Source: Leptospira sp. (lineage in GTDB: Bacteria; Spirochaetota; Leptospiria; Leptospirales; Leptospiraceae). Taken from it: a DNA stretch of 64,000 bases. Positions 20,962 to 30,841 of the stretch are shown one piece after another (within the stretch, counting starts at the first letter, position 1; every line of letters starts with the position of its first letter). The DNA lies in assembly GCA_016742255.1 (NCBI GenBank), contig JACVCB010000001.1, positions 186,001 through 250,000 on the forward strand, in the 5' to 3' direction. The translations under genes and the position numbers were made by a program. The notes under the pieces are model-generated. The model was given only the letters and a program-made list of their open reading frames with translations, was not told the origin of the DNA and did not search any database.

Positions 20962-20998
20962 ATCCCTTTTCACTCCAAGGGAATCTACTTGGACCAGG

Positions 20999-21026
20999 AA
21001 AACCCAGCCAATCGGCTGGGTTTTTT
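20999..21026 (+). terminator. Rho-independent terminator after flaA1
   Basis: Perfect nine-base stem AACCCAGCC / GGCTGGGTT around the loop AATC, followed by a T-run. It ends the PUR-flaA2-flaA1 transcript. Confidence 0.92.
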
Positions 21027-21165
21027 GGCTTTACAGAATCGAATGGACCTGGAAAATGAACCCTAGGACTGTTCTTTTCGCGGATTCATCGCTAAATTTA
21101 CCGTAACAACTTTATAGGAACTATGAACACCCTTTATTGGAAATACGAAGAGGGAGATTCTTTTC

Positions 21166-23931
21166 ATGCCTGAGACTATTACCGAAGACAAATCAAACAA
21201 AATTGCCGATAACGACAAACTAACACCTCTATTTAATGAGGAAATTTATGTTCGTGCTGATGCAGGAACGGTGCCCGTTTCTAAATTCAAAATCTTTGAC
21301 GATGTCATTGATGCATATAAGGCAGAAAATCGTTTAGCAGAAGCTAAACAAAAAATCGAAGACCATTTCAAAGAACACCCTGAATCAATCTCCGCCAAAT
21401 ACATGTTAATGATCATTTCTTTCATGGAAGATTCCATGGGTGATGCGAATTTGGTGAAGAATATTTTGGATTCTTTTAAAGCTCATGCAAAATGGACAAT
21501 CATTGAATACATTACTGATTCTATTTTACGTTTTGGAGACCATAGACTTGCTCTCCGCGTGAAAGCAGAAGCGCTTGATAAACTTAAAAAAAATAAAGAA
21601 CTCAAAGTTGTTTTAGAAAAATTAGCAAAACAAGACCGCAAAAATCCTGAGATCGCAAAGAAGTATGGATTCTCCATTATGGAAGAAGACAAACCAAAAG
21701 CGATGTCTTATCTCAAACTTGCGGTTGAGATGTATGCAAAAAACAAAGAATACGTTCCGATGGAAGAAATTTGGCCTACCATCGTTCAAAACAATTATGA
21801 AGACGTAGCCTTTTTTGACAAAATTGAAAGGATCCTTCTTGGCCAAAGAGAAAAAACTCGGTTAGTTGGTCTTCTTTACCCAATTGTTGAGCCTTTTAAG
21901 GCAATGGAAGATTGGGATCATGTTATTTACTTCTTAAAGAAAATTTTAGAACACGAACCTGCTTCGCAAAAAGCAAGAAACGAACTCATTCGTTCTTACA
22001 AACAAAAATATGCGGCTCACTCGTTGCTTGAAGACTTCCTCAAGATGAGTGAACTTGGAAACAACCGTAAGCCTGTTAAACTTTGTATCACTAATTTCGA
22101 ACGTAACATTGTGTTTGATACTGGTAACTATGTAATGCATAGAAACTGGGGTGTTGGTAAAATTACATCCATCTCTCAAACGGGAGATTCTATCTTTGTT
22201 GATTTTGAAGAAAAGAAAGACCACAAACTTTCGATCCAAATGGCGATCACTTCTCTCAAACCATTGAAGAAAGATCATATTTGGGTTCAACATTACGAAG
22301 ATAAAAAAGGCATCACTACCATGTTCCAAGAGAACTTGGCTGAATTCCTCAAACAACTCCTCACTTCTTACGAAAACCGAATGCTCATTTCTGATATGAA
22401 GAATGAACTCATTGGAACTTTTTTGAAAGCAGATGAGTGGTCAAAATGGTGGGCAAAAGTCAAAACCGTTCTCAAAAAAGAAGCCAACATCGGAATGAAT
22501 CCTAAGAAAAAGGATGAAGTGGTTTACCATGAAAAACCGATCACTCACTCCGAAACTCTCACACAAAAATTCCAAGCTAGCAATGATGTGAATAAAAAAT
22601 TGGAAATCGCAATGGAAGCAGTGCGTGATTCTGATGAAGCTGCTGAAGCTGGTGAATTTTTTATCTCCCATTATGTGGAAGAAGAATCAGCAAGAGATAT
22701 CATTCGCAAAATTTCTGCTTACCTTTATTTGGAAGAAGCAGGAAAAGCTTGGCCAACGGAAGAGTTTTCTCATAAAATCCGTGAACCAGAATTAAAAACC
22801 CTCATCCAAACTTTAACAAAAGAAGATGCTCTGAAAATTTCTAAGTCCTTAGAAAACACAGATATCAAAAAAGGGTTTAAAGATCTCATTCGTGCGCACC
22901 ACCCAGAAGCAATCAATATCCTCATTGGATTACTTTTCGAAGTTCCAGTGAAGGTTAACAGATCTGTATTCCAAAACTTGGTAGCTGATGAAAAGTATGC
23001 TGAACTCAATTTGTTTGTAGAAACTGTCTCTAACAAATCAAAAGAGAACCCTGAAGTTTTCCTTTGGGTAGCAAAATCGATTTTATCTCATACTTGGAAA
23101 TTTGATTGGTTAAAGGTAAGTGAAGAAGACTTAGTTCTTCGTGTATTCCGTATCTTAAAACCTCTAGCCAAAATTGAGGACAAGGGAACCAAACTCAAAA
23201 ACCAAGCAATGGACATTTTGTTCGGAAAAGACAATAGCCTTCTTCGTGACATCTTAACCAATGCAGACGATGAGTATGTTCGTAAATTGTTTGCTCTATT
23301 CAAAGAAGTTCCTTATGTGACTGATTTAGAAAAAGACCAATTGTATGCTCTCATTAATGAACTCAAACCAAACATTGTATGGGATGAGTATGATTCAGAA
23401 GAAGATGCAGATGATGATCCGTTAGCAAACCTTCCGAACGATGTGGTTCTTGTAACAAGACGCGCATTTAATGGAAAAAAACTTGAATTTGAACACCTTG
23501 TAAATGTTGAGATGGCTGAGAACTCTCGTGATATCGGTGAGGCCCAAGAAAAAGGGGACTTACGTGAGAACGCAGAATACAAAGCAGCGATGGAAAAACA
23601 AGCACAACTCCAAGCAGCAATTAAACGTTTAGAAGCAGAACTAAAAAGTGCTCGTATCTTAGATTTAAGTGATGTGAAAACAGAAAAAGTAGGAATTGGA
23701 ACCACAGTTCGTTTGAAAAACAAACAAACTGGTGAAGTTGTCACTTACTCTATCTTAGGTGCATGGGATGCTGATACTGAAAAGAATATCATTTCTTACC
23801 AATCACCACTTGCGAAGTCTTTACTAGGTAAACACACTGGCAACGAAGCGACTCTTGTTTTCGGTGCAACAGAAACTGTATACGAGGTATTGGATATCGC
23901 TCGTTACTCAATGACTGGACAGGAAGCCTGA
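21166..23931 (+). CDS. greA: Giant spirochetal GreA transcription elongation factor
   Basis: A 921-residue protein whose last 160 residues are a complete GreA/GreB: the coiled coil with the acidic tip (ARDIGEAQEKGD-type region, read here as SRDIGEAQEKGDLRENAEYK) and an FKBP-like C-terminal domain (GIGTTVRLKNKQTGEVVTYS, LLGKHTGNEATL). GreA rescues backtracked RNA polymerase by transcript cleavage. Ordinary GreA has about 160 residues; the extra 760 are helical and repeat-like, with a small beta domain near 310-360 (HRNWGVGKITSISQTGDSIF). Borrelia has a GreA of similar length, so this is a spirochete trait, not a local accident. The 3' end overlaps the M23 gene by 28 bases. Confidence 0.88.
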   Translation: MPETITEDKSNKIADNDKLTPLFNEEIYVRADAGTVPVSKFKIFDDVIDAYKAENRLAEAKQKIEDHFKEHPESISAKYMLMIISFMEDSMGDANLVKNILDSFKAHAKWTIIEYITDSILRFGDHRLALRVKAEALDKLKKNKELKVVLEKLAKQDRKNPEIAKKYGFSIMEEDKPKAMSYLKLAVEMYAKNKEYVPMEEIWPTIVQNNYEDVAFFDKIERILLGQREKTRLVGLLYPIVEPFKAMEDWDHVIYFLKKILEHEPASQKARNELIRSYKQKYAAHSLLEDFLKMSELGNNRKPVKLCITNFERNIVFDTGNYVMHRNWGVGKITSISQTGDSIFVDFEEKKDHKLSIQMAITSLKPLKKDHIWVQHYEDKKGITTMFQENLAEFLKQLLTSYENRMLISDMKNELIGTFLKADEWSKWWAKVKTVLKKEANIGMNPKKKDEVVYHEKPITHSETLTQKFQASNDVNKKLEIAMEAVRDSDEAAEAGEFFISHYVEEESARDIIRKISAYLYLEEAGKAWPTEEFSHKIREPELKTLIQTLTKEDALKISKSLENTDIKKGFKDLIRAHHPEAINILIGLLFEVPVKVNRSVFQNLVADEKYAELNLFVETVSNKSKENPEVFLWVAKSILSHTWKFDWLKVSEEDLVLRVFRILKPLAKIEDKGTKLKNQAMDILFGKDNSLLRDILTNADDEYVRKLFALFKEVPYVTDLEKDQLYALINELKPNIVWDEYDSEEDADDDPLANLPNDVVLVTRRAFNGKKLEFEHLVNVEMAENSRDIGEAQEKGDLRENAEYKAAMEKQAQLQAAIKRLEAELKSARILDLSDVKTEKVGIGTTVRLKNKQTGEVVTYSILGAWDADTEKNIISYQSPLAKSLLGKHTGNEATLVFGATETVYEVLDIARYSMTGQEA

Positions 23932-25715
23932 AGGTCTTCCCTCCAACCATTTGTAGAAATTAGATCCAAAAACGGTTCGGAATTGTTTCCGGCAAAATCA
24001 GAGGCCTTAACTTCCAAAAGAAGATAAGGCCTTTCTTTTTGTAAACTCTTGGGAATCAAAACCCTGATGGCACTCCTATCAGGATCGTATTCATAGGGAA
24101 AACTTTGCCCATCTACCAGTAGTTCTACATTGGTTCGAAATCCACTCCCCACGTCAGATAATCCATAGTATTTTTCTTCCAGACAATGGTTTCGTACTTC
24201 TGGTAGTTCAATGTATCTTGCAATTGATGTCATAGGAAAAACGTTAGGTGGTGTTTCGTCTGATAGAACCATGAGAAAACCAACTTTTGTTAATTTGAAA
24301 CTAAAACCGTTGGGTTTTCGTTTTGGTTGTATGCCTTGGAATTTACCGATGGAAGAATCAAAAAAATATAAAGAATCTTTGATAGAAGGAGTAAATCCTA
24401 AATTCATCTCTCCTTGGCCTTCGCCTTTCCAACTCATTCGTTTGGTATCAACTTGGTAAATTTTGCCTTTTAATGGAAGTCCTTTGGGAATTTTAAACGG
24501 AATTTCCTTTTCGAGTATCTCTGTAATGAGTAAACTTCCTTCACCAGAAATTTCAGCTTTTGTTAGATCAATGGAGATAACACCATCCAATGATTTGTAT
24601 TTGTTTCCTGTTTTTTTGCTAATTGGTTTTGTGCTGAGATCTGGTGTTTGTTCTTCATGGATGAGATCAAAAAATACAGAAGATACATTTCCTGTAGCAT
24701 CCCGTAAGGAGGCCTGGACTTGGACCTTATCTTTTTTCGGAAACGAACTAAGATTAATTGAATAACCTTCCTCTTTGAAGAGTTTTGGTTGTTCATACAT
24801 ATGATAAAAATAAACAGGCGGTGACAACGAAGACCGATTGATATCGTAAAATTGGTGTTTTTGTGATTTATCTTCAAAGGACAAAAAATCAAAGTTTCTT
24901 GAGAAAACGGATTTCCCGTTCACAAAAAGATCCATTCCATACACATTGTTTTTGTTTCTAGATCGAATTTTGTCATAACCGCTTAAACGGATTCGAATTT
25001 TGCCTGTTAGTTGGATCGAAGTGAATTTATCTCCTTGTTCTGTATACAATTCAAACTTCCCTTTCCCAATTTCTTTTGCAGTGAGGAGGAGAGGTTTTTC
25101 TAATCCGTCTCCTTCTAAAAACATAGATATGATAGTGGGGGGAGTGACATCCTTTTGGTGGATTTCAGCAAAGTAGAGCGGATTGATATTTCCTTTTTCG
25201 GACCTAAATTCTAAATGAAGGTGAGGAGGGCCAGATCCTGTTTCCCCTGTTTTTCCAATAGCATTCCCCTTTTTGGTAACAAACATTCCTGGTGGAAGTT
25301 TGAGTTGGAATCCTGTTGGGTCTCCCATCAGGAGTAAGGCTCTTCTTAAGAGTTCTAATTCATACAAGGTTCCACCAAAGGAGTGTAAGTGGGCATACTT
25401 TGATTTGATTTTGTATTTAGGATTGTATAAATTTAATGAAAGTCCATAACCTGTTTTGGAATAACTGATTTCTTCCACATAACCGTCAAAAGTGGCTAGG
25501 ATATTGTGGCCGTTTAAGCCATAGGATTTAAAATCTGAACCTAAATGTAGGTTATGGTTTCTGATTTCCGCAAAAGTTCCTGAAACAGGAGAATAATAGG
25601 GTAACGGAAATCCAACTTCTGAATGAGGGATTTCTGGAATTTTTGTTTCCGCAAATAAGGTGGGTGCAAAAAAAACTAAGGATAGTCCAAACGTAAAAAT
25701 CTCTCTAGGCCGCAT
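23904..25715 (-). CDS. Exported M23-family (LytM-type) peptidase
   Basis: A 603-residue protein with a signal peptide (FTFGLSLVFFAPTLFA). The M23 domain is near the N-terminus (about 35-180): HNLHLGSDF provides the first metal ligands and GPPHLHLEFR the HxH pair, so the zinc site appears complete. The remaining 400 residues are beta-rich and may bind the wall or other partners. M23 enzymes cleave peptidoglycan cross-bridges, or regulate amidases when inactive. It is convergent with greA and divergent from the LptE-like gene. Confidence 0.85.
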   Translation of the reverse strand: MRPREIFTFGLSLVFFAPTLFAETKIPEIPHSEVGFPLPYYSPVSGTFAEIRNHNLHLGSDFKSYGLNGHNILATFDGYVEEISYSKTGYGLSLNLYNPKYKIKSKYAHLHSFGGTLYELELLRRALLLMGDPTGFQLKLPPGMFVTKKGNAIGKTGETGSGPPHLHLEFRSEKGNINPLYFAEIHQKDVTPPTIISMFLEGDGLEKPLLLTAKEIGKGKFELYTEQGDKFTSIQLTGKIRIRLSGYDKIRSRNKNNVYGMDLFVNGKSVFSRNFDFLSFEDKSQKHQFYDINRSSLSPPVYFYHMYEQPKLFKEEGYSINLSSFPKKDKVQVQASLRDATGNVSSVFFDLIHEEQTPDLSTKPISKKTGNKYKSLDGVISIDLTKAEISGEGSLLITEILEKEIPFKIPKGLPLKGKIYQVDTKRMSWKGEGQGEMNLGFTPSIKDSLYFFDSSIGKFQGIQPKRKPNGFSFKLTKVGFLMVLSDETPPNVFPMTSIARYIELPEVRNHCLEEKYYGLSDVGSGFRTNVELLVDGQSFPYEYDPDRSAIRVLIPKSLQKERPYLLLEVKASDFAGNNSEPFLDLISTNGWREDLQASCPVIE

Positions 25716-25793
25716 GGGAAAAGTAGAAACCTACCACATACTTTGTCATGCCTTTCCTTTAGGAAAAGGAAATTCTCTATGGTTTCGATTCCC

Positions 25794-25821
25794 TTGACAA
25801 ACTAGACTTGAGACCTAGTAT
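25794..25821 (+). promoter_or_regulatory. Candidate sigma-70 promoter for the LptE-like gene
   Basis: A perfect -35 TTGACA, 16 bases, and a -10 TAGTAT that keeps four of six consensus bases. ACTAG and CTAGT arms frame the spacer. The start codon of the lipoprotein gene is at 25840. Confidence 0.55.
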
Positions 25822-25839
25822 GACAGGGAACAAATTTCC

Positions 25840-26391
25840 ATGAAACAAGGTGTCATCTTTTTACTCTTTCTTACCGTCTCTGGCTGTTCTTTTCTATTTA
25901 AGGAACCTGGTAGACCACCAAAAATCGATGGAGTTCCCGTACCTGATTCCAAAAGACTTTTGTATGTTCAAAACGTAAGAAACAACACCTATTCACCTGG
26001 GATGCACACGAGACTCACACAAATGATCATGGAAGAGATTGATCGCAGAGGTAGGTTCATCACAACTCGTGAAAAAACTCTCGCGAAATACCGCTTGTAT
26101 GCGGAAATTGTCCACTACCAAAAAGTGGGGGATCTCATGGATTTGGCTGACCAACACATCACCTCTGAATTATTTGTGGTCACTCGAGTGGAAATCATTG
26201 AAGCCGAAACTGGAGTCAAAATTCCCATGGAACGAAGTGAAATTCCGGGAAGAGTGCATTTTTCTACCCAAATTGGGTACAGAGAATCAGAATTGGAAGC
26301 TCAAAATCGATTGTTACGTGTGATGGCCCTTCGGATAGCGGAAGAAGCAGAAAGGGCTTGGTATTATTCTCTCTCTGGTGTATTGAATTAA
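25840..26391 (+). CDS. LptE-like outer-membrane lipoprotein
   Basis: A 183-residue lipoprotein. The signal peptide ends in a lipobox (LTVSGC, Cys at residue 16). The body has the LptE pattern: VQNVRNNTYSPGMHTRLTQM with a helix, then beta strands (YRLYAEIVHYQKVGD, LFVVTRVEIIEAETG) and a long C-terminal helix. LptE plugs the LptD barrel in lipopolysaccharide export. Assignment rests on pattern only. A good promoter lies upstream and the Fur-family gene follows 25 bases later. Confidence 0.6.
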   Translation: MKQGVIFLLFLTVSGCSFLFKEPGRPPKIDGVPVPDSKRLLYVQNVRNNTYSPGMHTRLTQMIMEEIDRRGRFITTREKTLAKYRLYAEIVHYQKVGDLMDLADQHITSELFVVTRVEIIEAETGVKIPMERSEIPGRVHFSTQIGYRESELEAQNRLLRVMALRIAEEAERAWYYSLSGVLN

Positions 26392-26416
26392 TTTATTTAT
26401 TTAGGAGATCTAACCC

Positions 26417-26896
26417 TTGCAAAACGATCCTATTTCCAATGAAGACACAAAAAAAGAGATGCTCGCCTTTGAAGAATATCTCAAAGAAAAAGGTTTAAAA
26501 ATTACAAACCAACGTTTGTTAGTTGCGCAAAAGATTTTTTCTTCTCATAACCACTTTACAGCGGAAGGTTTGCTCGACGAACTGAAAGACAATAAAGACC
26601 GAATTTCAAAGGCTACCATCTACCGAATCCTTGCGATTATGGTAGAAGCTGGGCTTCTCGAAGAACATGACTTCGGCAAAGATTATAAATATTACGAACA
26701 CATCATTGGCCACGAACACCATGACCATATCATTTGTATGCAATGTGGTCGAATCGTTGAGTTCATCGACGAACGTATTGAAGAATTACAAAACAAAGCA
26801 GCTTCTGAAAATGGGTTTACCATCACTGGGCATAGTTTGAATATTTTCGGGAATTGTTTGAACTTTGCAACCTGCGAACATAAGAACAAAAAGTAG
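26417..26896 (+). CDS. Fur-family metal-responsive transcriptional regulator
   Basis: A 159-residue regulator of the Fur/PerR/Zur superfamily. The winged-helix part ([37 protein letters not shown]) is followed by the metal-binding dimerisation domain: [18 protein letters not shown], with a CxxC pair, and a second cysteine pair CLNFATC near the end, both probably structural zinc. Whether it senses iron, zinc or peroxide is not clear. The start is TTG at 26417 with AGGAG upstream; an ATG at 26459 would truncate the N-terminus. The stop overlaps the tgt start by one base. Confidence 0.88.
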   Translation: MQNDPISNEDTKKEMLAFEEYLKEKGLKITNQRLLVAQKIFSSHNHFTAEGLLDELKDNKDRISKATIYRILAIMVEAGLLEEHDFGKDYKYYEHIIGHEHHDHIICMQCGRIVEFIDERIEELQNKAASENGFTITGHSLNIFGNCLNFATCEHKNKK

Positions 26897-28011
26897 TGAC
26901 TTCGATATTTAAAGAAGGAGTCTATGATACCGGCTCCTATGCAAGGACTGGTACATTAACTTTAGGTGGGGTTCAAATCCCAACACCGATTTTTATGCCG
27001 GTTGGTACTCGGGGAAGTATCAAGTCACTTACTTCCGAAGACATAAATGAGCTGGGTTATGAACTCATCCTTGCCAATACTTACCATCTGTATTTAAAAC
27101 CAGGGAAAGAAGTTTTGGACCATTTTTCAGGTCTCAAAAATTTCATGTCTTACAAAAAAGCATTACTCACTGACTCTGGTGGGTTTCAAGTTTTTAGTCT
27201 TGCGAGTCTCTTTAAATTTGAAGACGACGGTGTTCGATTCCAATCCCATATTGATGGGAGTTATCATAAATTTACACCTGCCTCTGTCATTGATGTGCAA
27301 CGCTCCATTGGTTCTGATATCATGATGGTACTCGACGACTGTGCCCCATACGGAAGTGATACCAAACGTTTGGAACTTGCCCTCGAAAGAACACATAGAT
27401 GGGCCAAAGAATCCTATCAGTATTGGATGGAGAATCCGAATGGGCAAAATGTATTCCCAATTGTCCAAGGTGGGGTGAACGAATCTTTGCGTCTTAGGAG
27501 CTTAGAAACCCTTCAAAACATAGCTTTCCCTGGGATCGCCATTGGGGGACTAAGTGTTGGGGAACCAAGGCCGGAATACATTCGCATTTTGGAATGTATG
27601 GCACCCTATTTGGACAAACAGAGGCCACATTACCTGATGGGTGTTGGAACTGTTGTGGACATCCTAGAAGGAGTCAAAAACGGGATCGATATGTTTGATT
27701 GTGTTTTGCCGACACGAAATGCAAGAAATGGCCAAGTATTTACATCTAGAGGTAAAATCAACCTACGAAATGAATCCCATCGATTGAGTGAGATGCCCAT
27801 TGATCCAGAATGTGAATGTAAAGTATGTAAAACATATAGTCTTGGTTACATTCGTCATTTACATAAAGTAAAGGAATTAACAGCGTTTTCCTTATCCACC
27901 TACCATAACTTATTTTTTATGCAAAGCTTCATGGAAAAGATGCGAAAGTCCATAGAAACAGGCAATTTTAGGCCATTTTATGACCATTGGAAAAATTTGT
28001 TTGGTAGCTAA
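26896..28011 (+). CDS. tgt: Queuine tRNA-ribosyltransferase (Tgt)
   Basis: A 371-residue TGT that swaps guanine 34 of GUN-anticodon tRNAs for preQ1, the first tRNA-bound step of queuosine synthesis. Key parts are [24 protein letters not shown] (nucleophile region), [37 protein letters not shown] and the zinc site ([10 protein letters not shown] plus HLHK). The GTG start overlaps the TAG stop of the Fur-family gene by one base, so the two are coupled. Confidence 0.97.
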   Translation: MTSIFKEGVYDTGSYARTGTLTLGGVQIPTPIFMPVGTRGSIKSLTSEDINELGYELILANTYHLYLKPGKEVLDHFSGLKNFMSYKKALLTDSGGFQVFSLASLFKFEDDGVRFQSHIDGSYHKFTPASVIDVQRSIGSDIMMVLDDCAPYGSDTKRLELALERTHRWAKESYQYWMENPNGQNVFPIVQGGVNESLRLRSLETLQNIAFPGIAIGGLSVGEPRPEYIRILECMAPYLDKQRPHYLMGVGTVVDILEGVKNGIDMFDCVLPTRNARNGQVFTSRGKINLRNESHRLSEMPIDPECECKVCKTYSLGYIRHLHKVKELTAFSLSTYHNLFFMQSFMEKMRKSIETGNFRPFYDHWKNLFGS

Positions 28012-28021
28012 AATTATTAGG

Positions 28022-28050
28022 TTGACGTACCTATTTTTTTTGAATGCAAT
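28022..28050 (+). promoter_or_regulatory. Candidate sigma-70 promoter for the STAS gene
   Basis: TTGACG, 17 bases, TGCAAT: five of six and four of six consensus bases with ideal spacing, 55 bases before the start at 28105. Confidence 0.45.
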
Positions 28051-28104
28051 TGTACCGTCATTTCTACATTGATTGTAGCTTCATTGAGGAGTCTCTAGAC
28101 ACAC

Positions 28105-28440
28105 ATGGAAATCACCAGAAGGGAAAAAGATAAAATCGTAGTACTCGATATTAACGGGGAAATCGACCTTTATAACGCGCCTGAGATCAAGGATGTAATT
28201 GCCAAATTGATCGAAGAACAAAAGTATTGCATCGTCATCAATCTCGAGAAGGTATCTTATATCGACTCTTCCGGAATTGGAGCTTTAATTTCAAGTTTGT
28301 CCAACCTGAAAAAATACCAAGGTGGATTAAAGATCATCAACGTGGCAGGTTCTGTCCGTAAGGTATTTGAACTCACAAAGTTGACTTCATTTTTTGAAAT
28401 TTTCGATAGCGAAGACGAAGCAGTCACGGCTTTCAAATAA
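28105..28440 (+). CDS. STAS-domain anti-sigma factor antagonist
   Basis: A 111-residue single STAS domain of the SpoIIAA/RsbV type. The pattern VVLDINGEIDLYNAPEIKD, then VSYIDSSGIGALISS, carries the serine phosphorylated by RsbW-like kinases. It would bind and inhibit an anti-sigma kinase when unphosphorylated. The RsbW-like gene at 931 is 27 kb away, a possible partner but not a neighbour. It is followed by the LysM lipoprotein. Confidence 0.93.
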   Translation: MEITRREKDKIVVLDINGEIDLYNAPEIKDVIAKLIEEQKYCIVINLEKVSYIDSSGIGALISSLSNLKKYQGGLKIINVAGSVRKVFELTKLTSFFEIFDSEDEAVTAFK

Positions 28441-28505
28441 AAGAGGAAGCGTATATGCGCTTCTCTCTTTTTTTCACCCCCCTACCAAACATTAAGGAGT
28501 TTGTT

Positions 28506-29906
28506 ATGTTAAGAAAGAAAAAGACATCTGTCTTTCTCTCCGCTTTGGTATTGTTCTCAGCAGGTTTTGTAAACTGCTCCCAAGAACTACCTCTCAAAGA
28601 ATTAGCTTTGGCAAAATCTCAAGTAGAAAGAGCTGAAAGACTTTCCGCAGAAGAATATGCACCAGAAGAATACACTGAGGCGAAAAAAAGTTTAGTTTCT
28701 GCAAATGAATTTGCTGCTGAAGAAAAAGCATCGGACTCCAAAAAGAGTGCTGATTATGCAATTTCCAAAGCATATGATGCATTAGAAAAAACATTACCGA
28801 AGTTAGCTGCAAAATCAAGAGAAGAAGCAGTTGCTGCCATTGACGCAGCAGACGAAGCTTACGCTTCTGAATACACTCCAGAAGAATATAAAAAGGCAGT
28901 GAGTGCAAGAGATGCAGGTGAAACCAAATTAGCACAAGCTGATGCTAGCCTTGCTTCTTACTTACGTGAAGATAAAGACGAAACTGCAAAAGAATTAAAA
29001 AGAACTGTTGCTTTACAAGAATATGAAGATGCTCATAACCAATTCCAAGAAGCGTCAAAAATCAGTTCAGACGCAAGGAAAGTTGCACTTGAGAAATCAG
29101 GTGGGGCACTTGTCAAATCTGCAGACGAAGTAGATGCATTACTCGACAAAGCAGCTTCTTATTCAAAAGCGGGAAACCCTGCCATTGATGAAGAAAAAGC
29201 GAGAGTGGCTTCTGCAAGAGAAGACATTCAAGCAGGTAAATTAAAATCAGCGGACGAAAAAATCAAGGCTGCTCGATTGGCATCTGCATCTTTATTGCAA
29301 GATTCAATTAAAGACCATGCAAAAAAACGCAATGCACAAGCACGTGAAGTGGTTGAAGATGCAAACGTTCGATTTGGTGAGTTAAATGCTGAAACCTATC
29401 TTAAATCAAATGCAAAAGAATCATATGCAAGCACACAAGAAAACCTTGGAGCTTCCAATGAATCTTTACAAGCATCTGGGAACTTATTAGAACAAGATAA
29501 GTTTGAGGATTCTATTGCTCAATCCGAAGAAGCAATCCGTTTGGCTGAAATTTCAATCGACCAAATCGAAACTCTCAAAGGAAAAAATAACGTTGCTAAG
29601 AAAGATCGCAAAACAGTAGAAACAACTGAGACAACAAGCACTGAAACAAAAGATACAAAAGCATCTTCTTCTCAAGTAGAAGAATTGTCTGGTGGTTGGA
29701 AACGATACACTGTAGAAAAATCTAATCCTGCAGATTGCCTCTGGAGAATCGCAGATCGTGAAGATATCTATAGTGATGCAAAACTTTGGCCACGTATTTT
29801 TGAAGCGAATCGTAAATCCATTCGTAACAAAAATCTAATCTATCCAAAACAAAAACTCAATATCCCACCAAAAACGGGAAAAATCGGAAAAGCTCCTAAA
29901 CAATAA
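28506..29906 (+). CDS. LysM-domain lipoprotein with helical repeats
   Basis: A 466-residue lipoprotein. The ATG at 28506 has AAGGAG upstream; an earlier in-frame ATG at 28455 lies outside a sensible leader. The signal peptide ends in a spirochetal lipobox (SAGFVNC). The middle 350 residues are Ala/Glu/Lys-rich coiled coil with repeats of an AEEYAPEEYTEAKKSL-type unit (also YTPEEYKKAVSARDAGE). The C-terminus is a LysM domain (YTVEKSNPADCLWRIAD, KLWPRIFEANRKSI, IYPKQKLNIP), which binds peptidoglycan glycan. It may tether the envelope to the wall. A terminator follows. Confidence 0.85.
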   Translation: MLRKKKTSVFLSALVLFSAGFVNCSQELPLKELALAKSQVERAERLSAEEYAPEEYTEAKKSLVSANEFAAEEKASDSKKSADYAISKAYDALEKTLPKLAAKSREEAVAAIDAADEAYASEYTPEEYKKAVSARDAGETKLAQADASLASYLREDKDETAKELKRTVALQEYEDAHNQFQEASKISSDARKVALEKSGGALVKSADEVDALLDKAASYSKAGNPAIDEEKARVASAREDIQAGKLKSADEKIKAARLASASLLQDSIKDHAKKRNAQAREVVEDANVRFGELNAETYLKSNAKESYASTQENLGASNESLQASGNLLEQDKFEDSIAQSEEAIRLAEISIDQIETLKGKNNVAKKDRKTVETTETTSTETKDTKASSSQVEELSGGWKRYTVEKSNPADCLWRIADREDIYSDAKLWPRIFEANRKSIRNKNLIYPKQKLNIPPKTGKIGKAPKQ

Positions 29907-29925
29907 ACATTGTTTAGGTGATGTG

Positions 29926-29957
29926 AAAAAAGCTGTCGTAAAGACAGCTTTTTTTTT
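29926..29957 (+). terminator. Rho-independent terminator after the LysM lipoprotein
   Basis: Stem AAAAAAGCTGTC / GACAGCTTTTTT with loop GTAAA and a continuing T-run. Confidence 0.88.
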
Positions 29958-29971
29958 GTCTAAATTATAGG

Positions 29972-30841
29972 ATGAATATGAATAGAGGATATACAACTCC
30001 CATAACATCAATCACAGAAAAAGACTTTGAAAGCTTGGTGGAATTGGCTTTGGAAGAAGATTTGCCTGCGGGAGACATTACAACGGATACTTTGTTTTCT
30101 GTTGATGAATCTTGTACTGCTATCCTACTTGCGAAAGAAGAAGGTGTGTTATGTGGACTCTCTGTGATTCCTTGCTTAATCCAAAAATCAAAAACAAAGG
30201 TAACATGGAATCAAATTTTGGAAGATGGTGCCCCTTTATCCAAAGGGACTATCATTGGTGAGTTAAAAGGATCTCTCGTTGGTATTTTAAAAATGGAACG
30301 AATTTTACTCAATTTCATCCAATACCTTTCGGGAATTGCTACGAATGCCAATCGAGTTTCCAAACAGTTTCCAAATCTTCTTATTCTAGATACTAGAAAA
30401 ACTTTACCTGGTTATCGAAAATTAGCAAAATATGCAGTGTATACAGGTGGCGGTGCTAACCATAGAATCAATTTGTCGGACATGGCGATGTTAAAAGATA
30501 ACCACATAACAAAAGCAGGTTCGATTCAATCAGCCGTTCAAATGGTAAGGCAGAAAAATCCAGGGAAAAAAATTGAATTGGAAATTGATGGGCTCTCCCA
30601 ACTAGAAGATGCCATCGATTCCAGGCCAGATATCCTTCTTTTGGATAATTTTTCCGATGGAGATACCGAAAAAGCAATTTATATCTTAAAAGAAAAAGCT
30701 CCAGAGATTAGTATCGAATGTTCAGGTGGCATAACACCTGATAAATTAAAATTTTTATCTAAGTTTGATGGAATTGGAGTGAGTATGGGATATTTAACTC
30801 ATACTGTGAAATTTTTGGACATTAGTTTGGATATCAAATAA
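29972..30841 (+). CDS. nadC: Nicotinate-nucleotide pyrophosphorylase (quinolinate phosphoribosyltransferase)
   Basis: A 289-residue enzyme converting quinolinate and PRPP to nicotinate mononucleotide in de novo NAD synthesis. Landmarks: EEDLPAGDITTDTL, RILLNFIQYLSGIAT, DTRKTLPGYRKLAKYAV, GGGANHRINLSDMAMLKDNH, EIDGL, LLDNF, ECSGGI and GVSMGYLTH. Length is normal. Its stop overlaps the ATG of rel by one base (TAATG). The start could be the first or second ATG (29972 or 29978). Confidence 0.96.
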   Translation: MNMNRGYTTPITSITEKDFESLVELALEEDLPAGDITTDTLFSVDESCTAILLAKEEGVLCGLSVIPCLIQKSKTKVTWNQILEDGAPLSKGTIIGELKGSLVGILKMERILLNFIQYLSGIATNANRVSKQFPNLLILDTRKTLPGYRKLAKYAVYTGGGANHRINLSDMAMLKDNHITKAGSIQSAVQMVRQKNPGKKIELEIDGLSQLEDAIDSRPDILLLDNFSDGDTEKAIYILKEKAPEISIECSGGITPDKLKFLSKFDGIGVSMGYLTHTVKFLDISLDIK

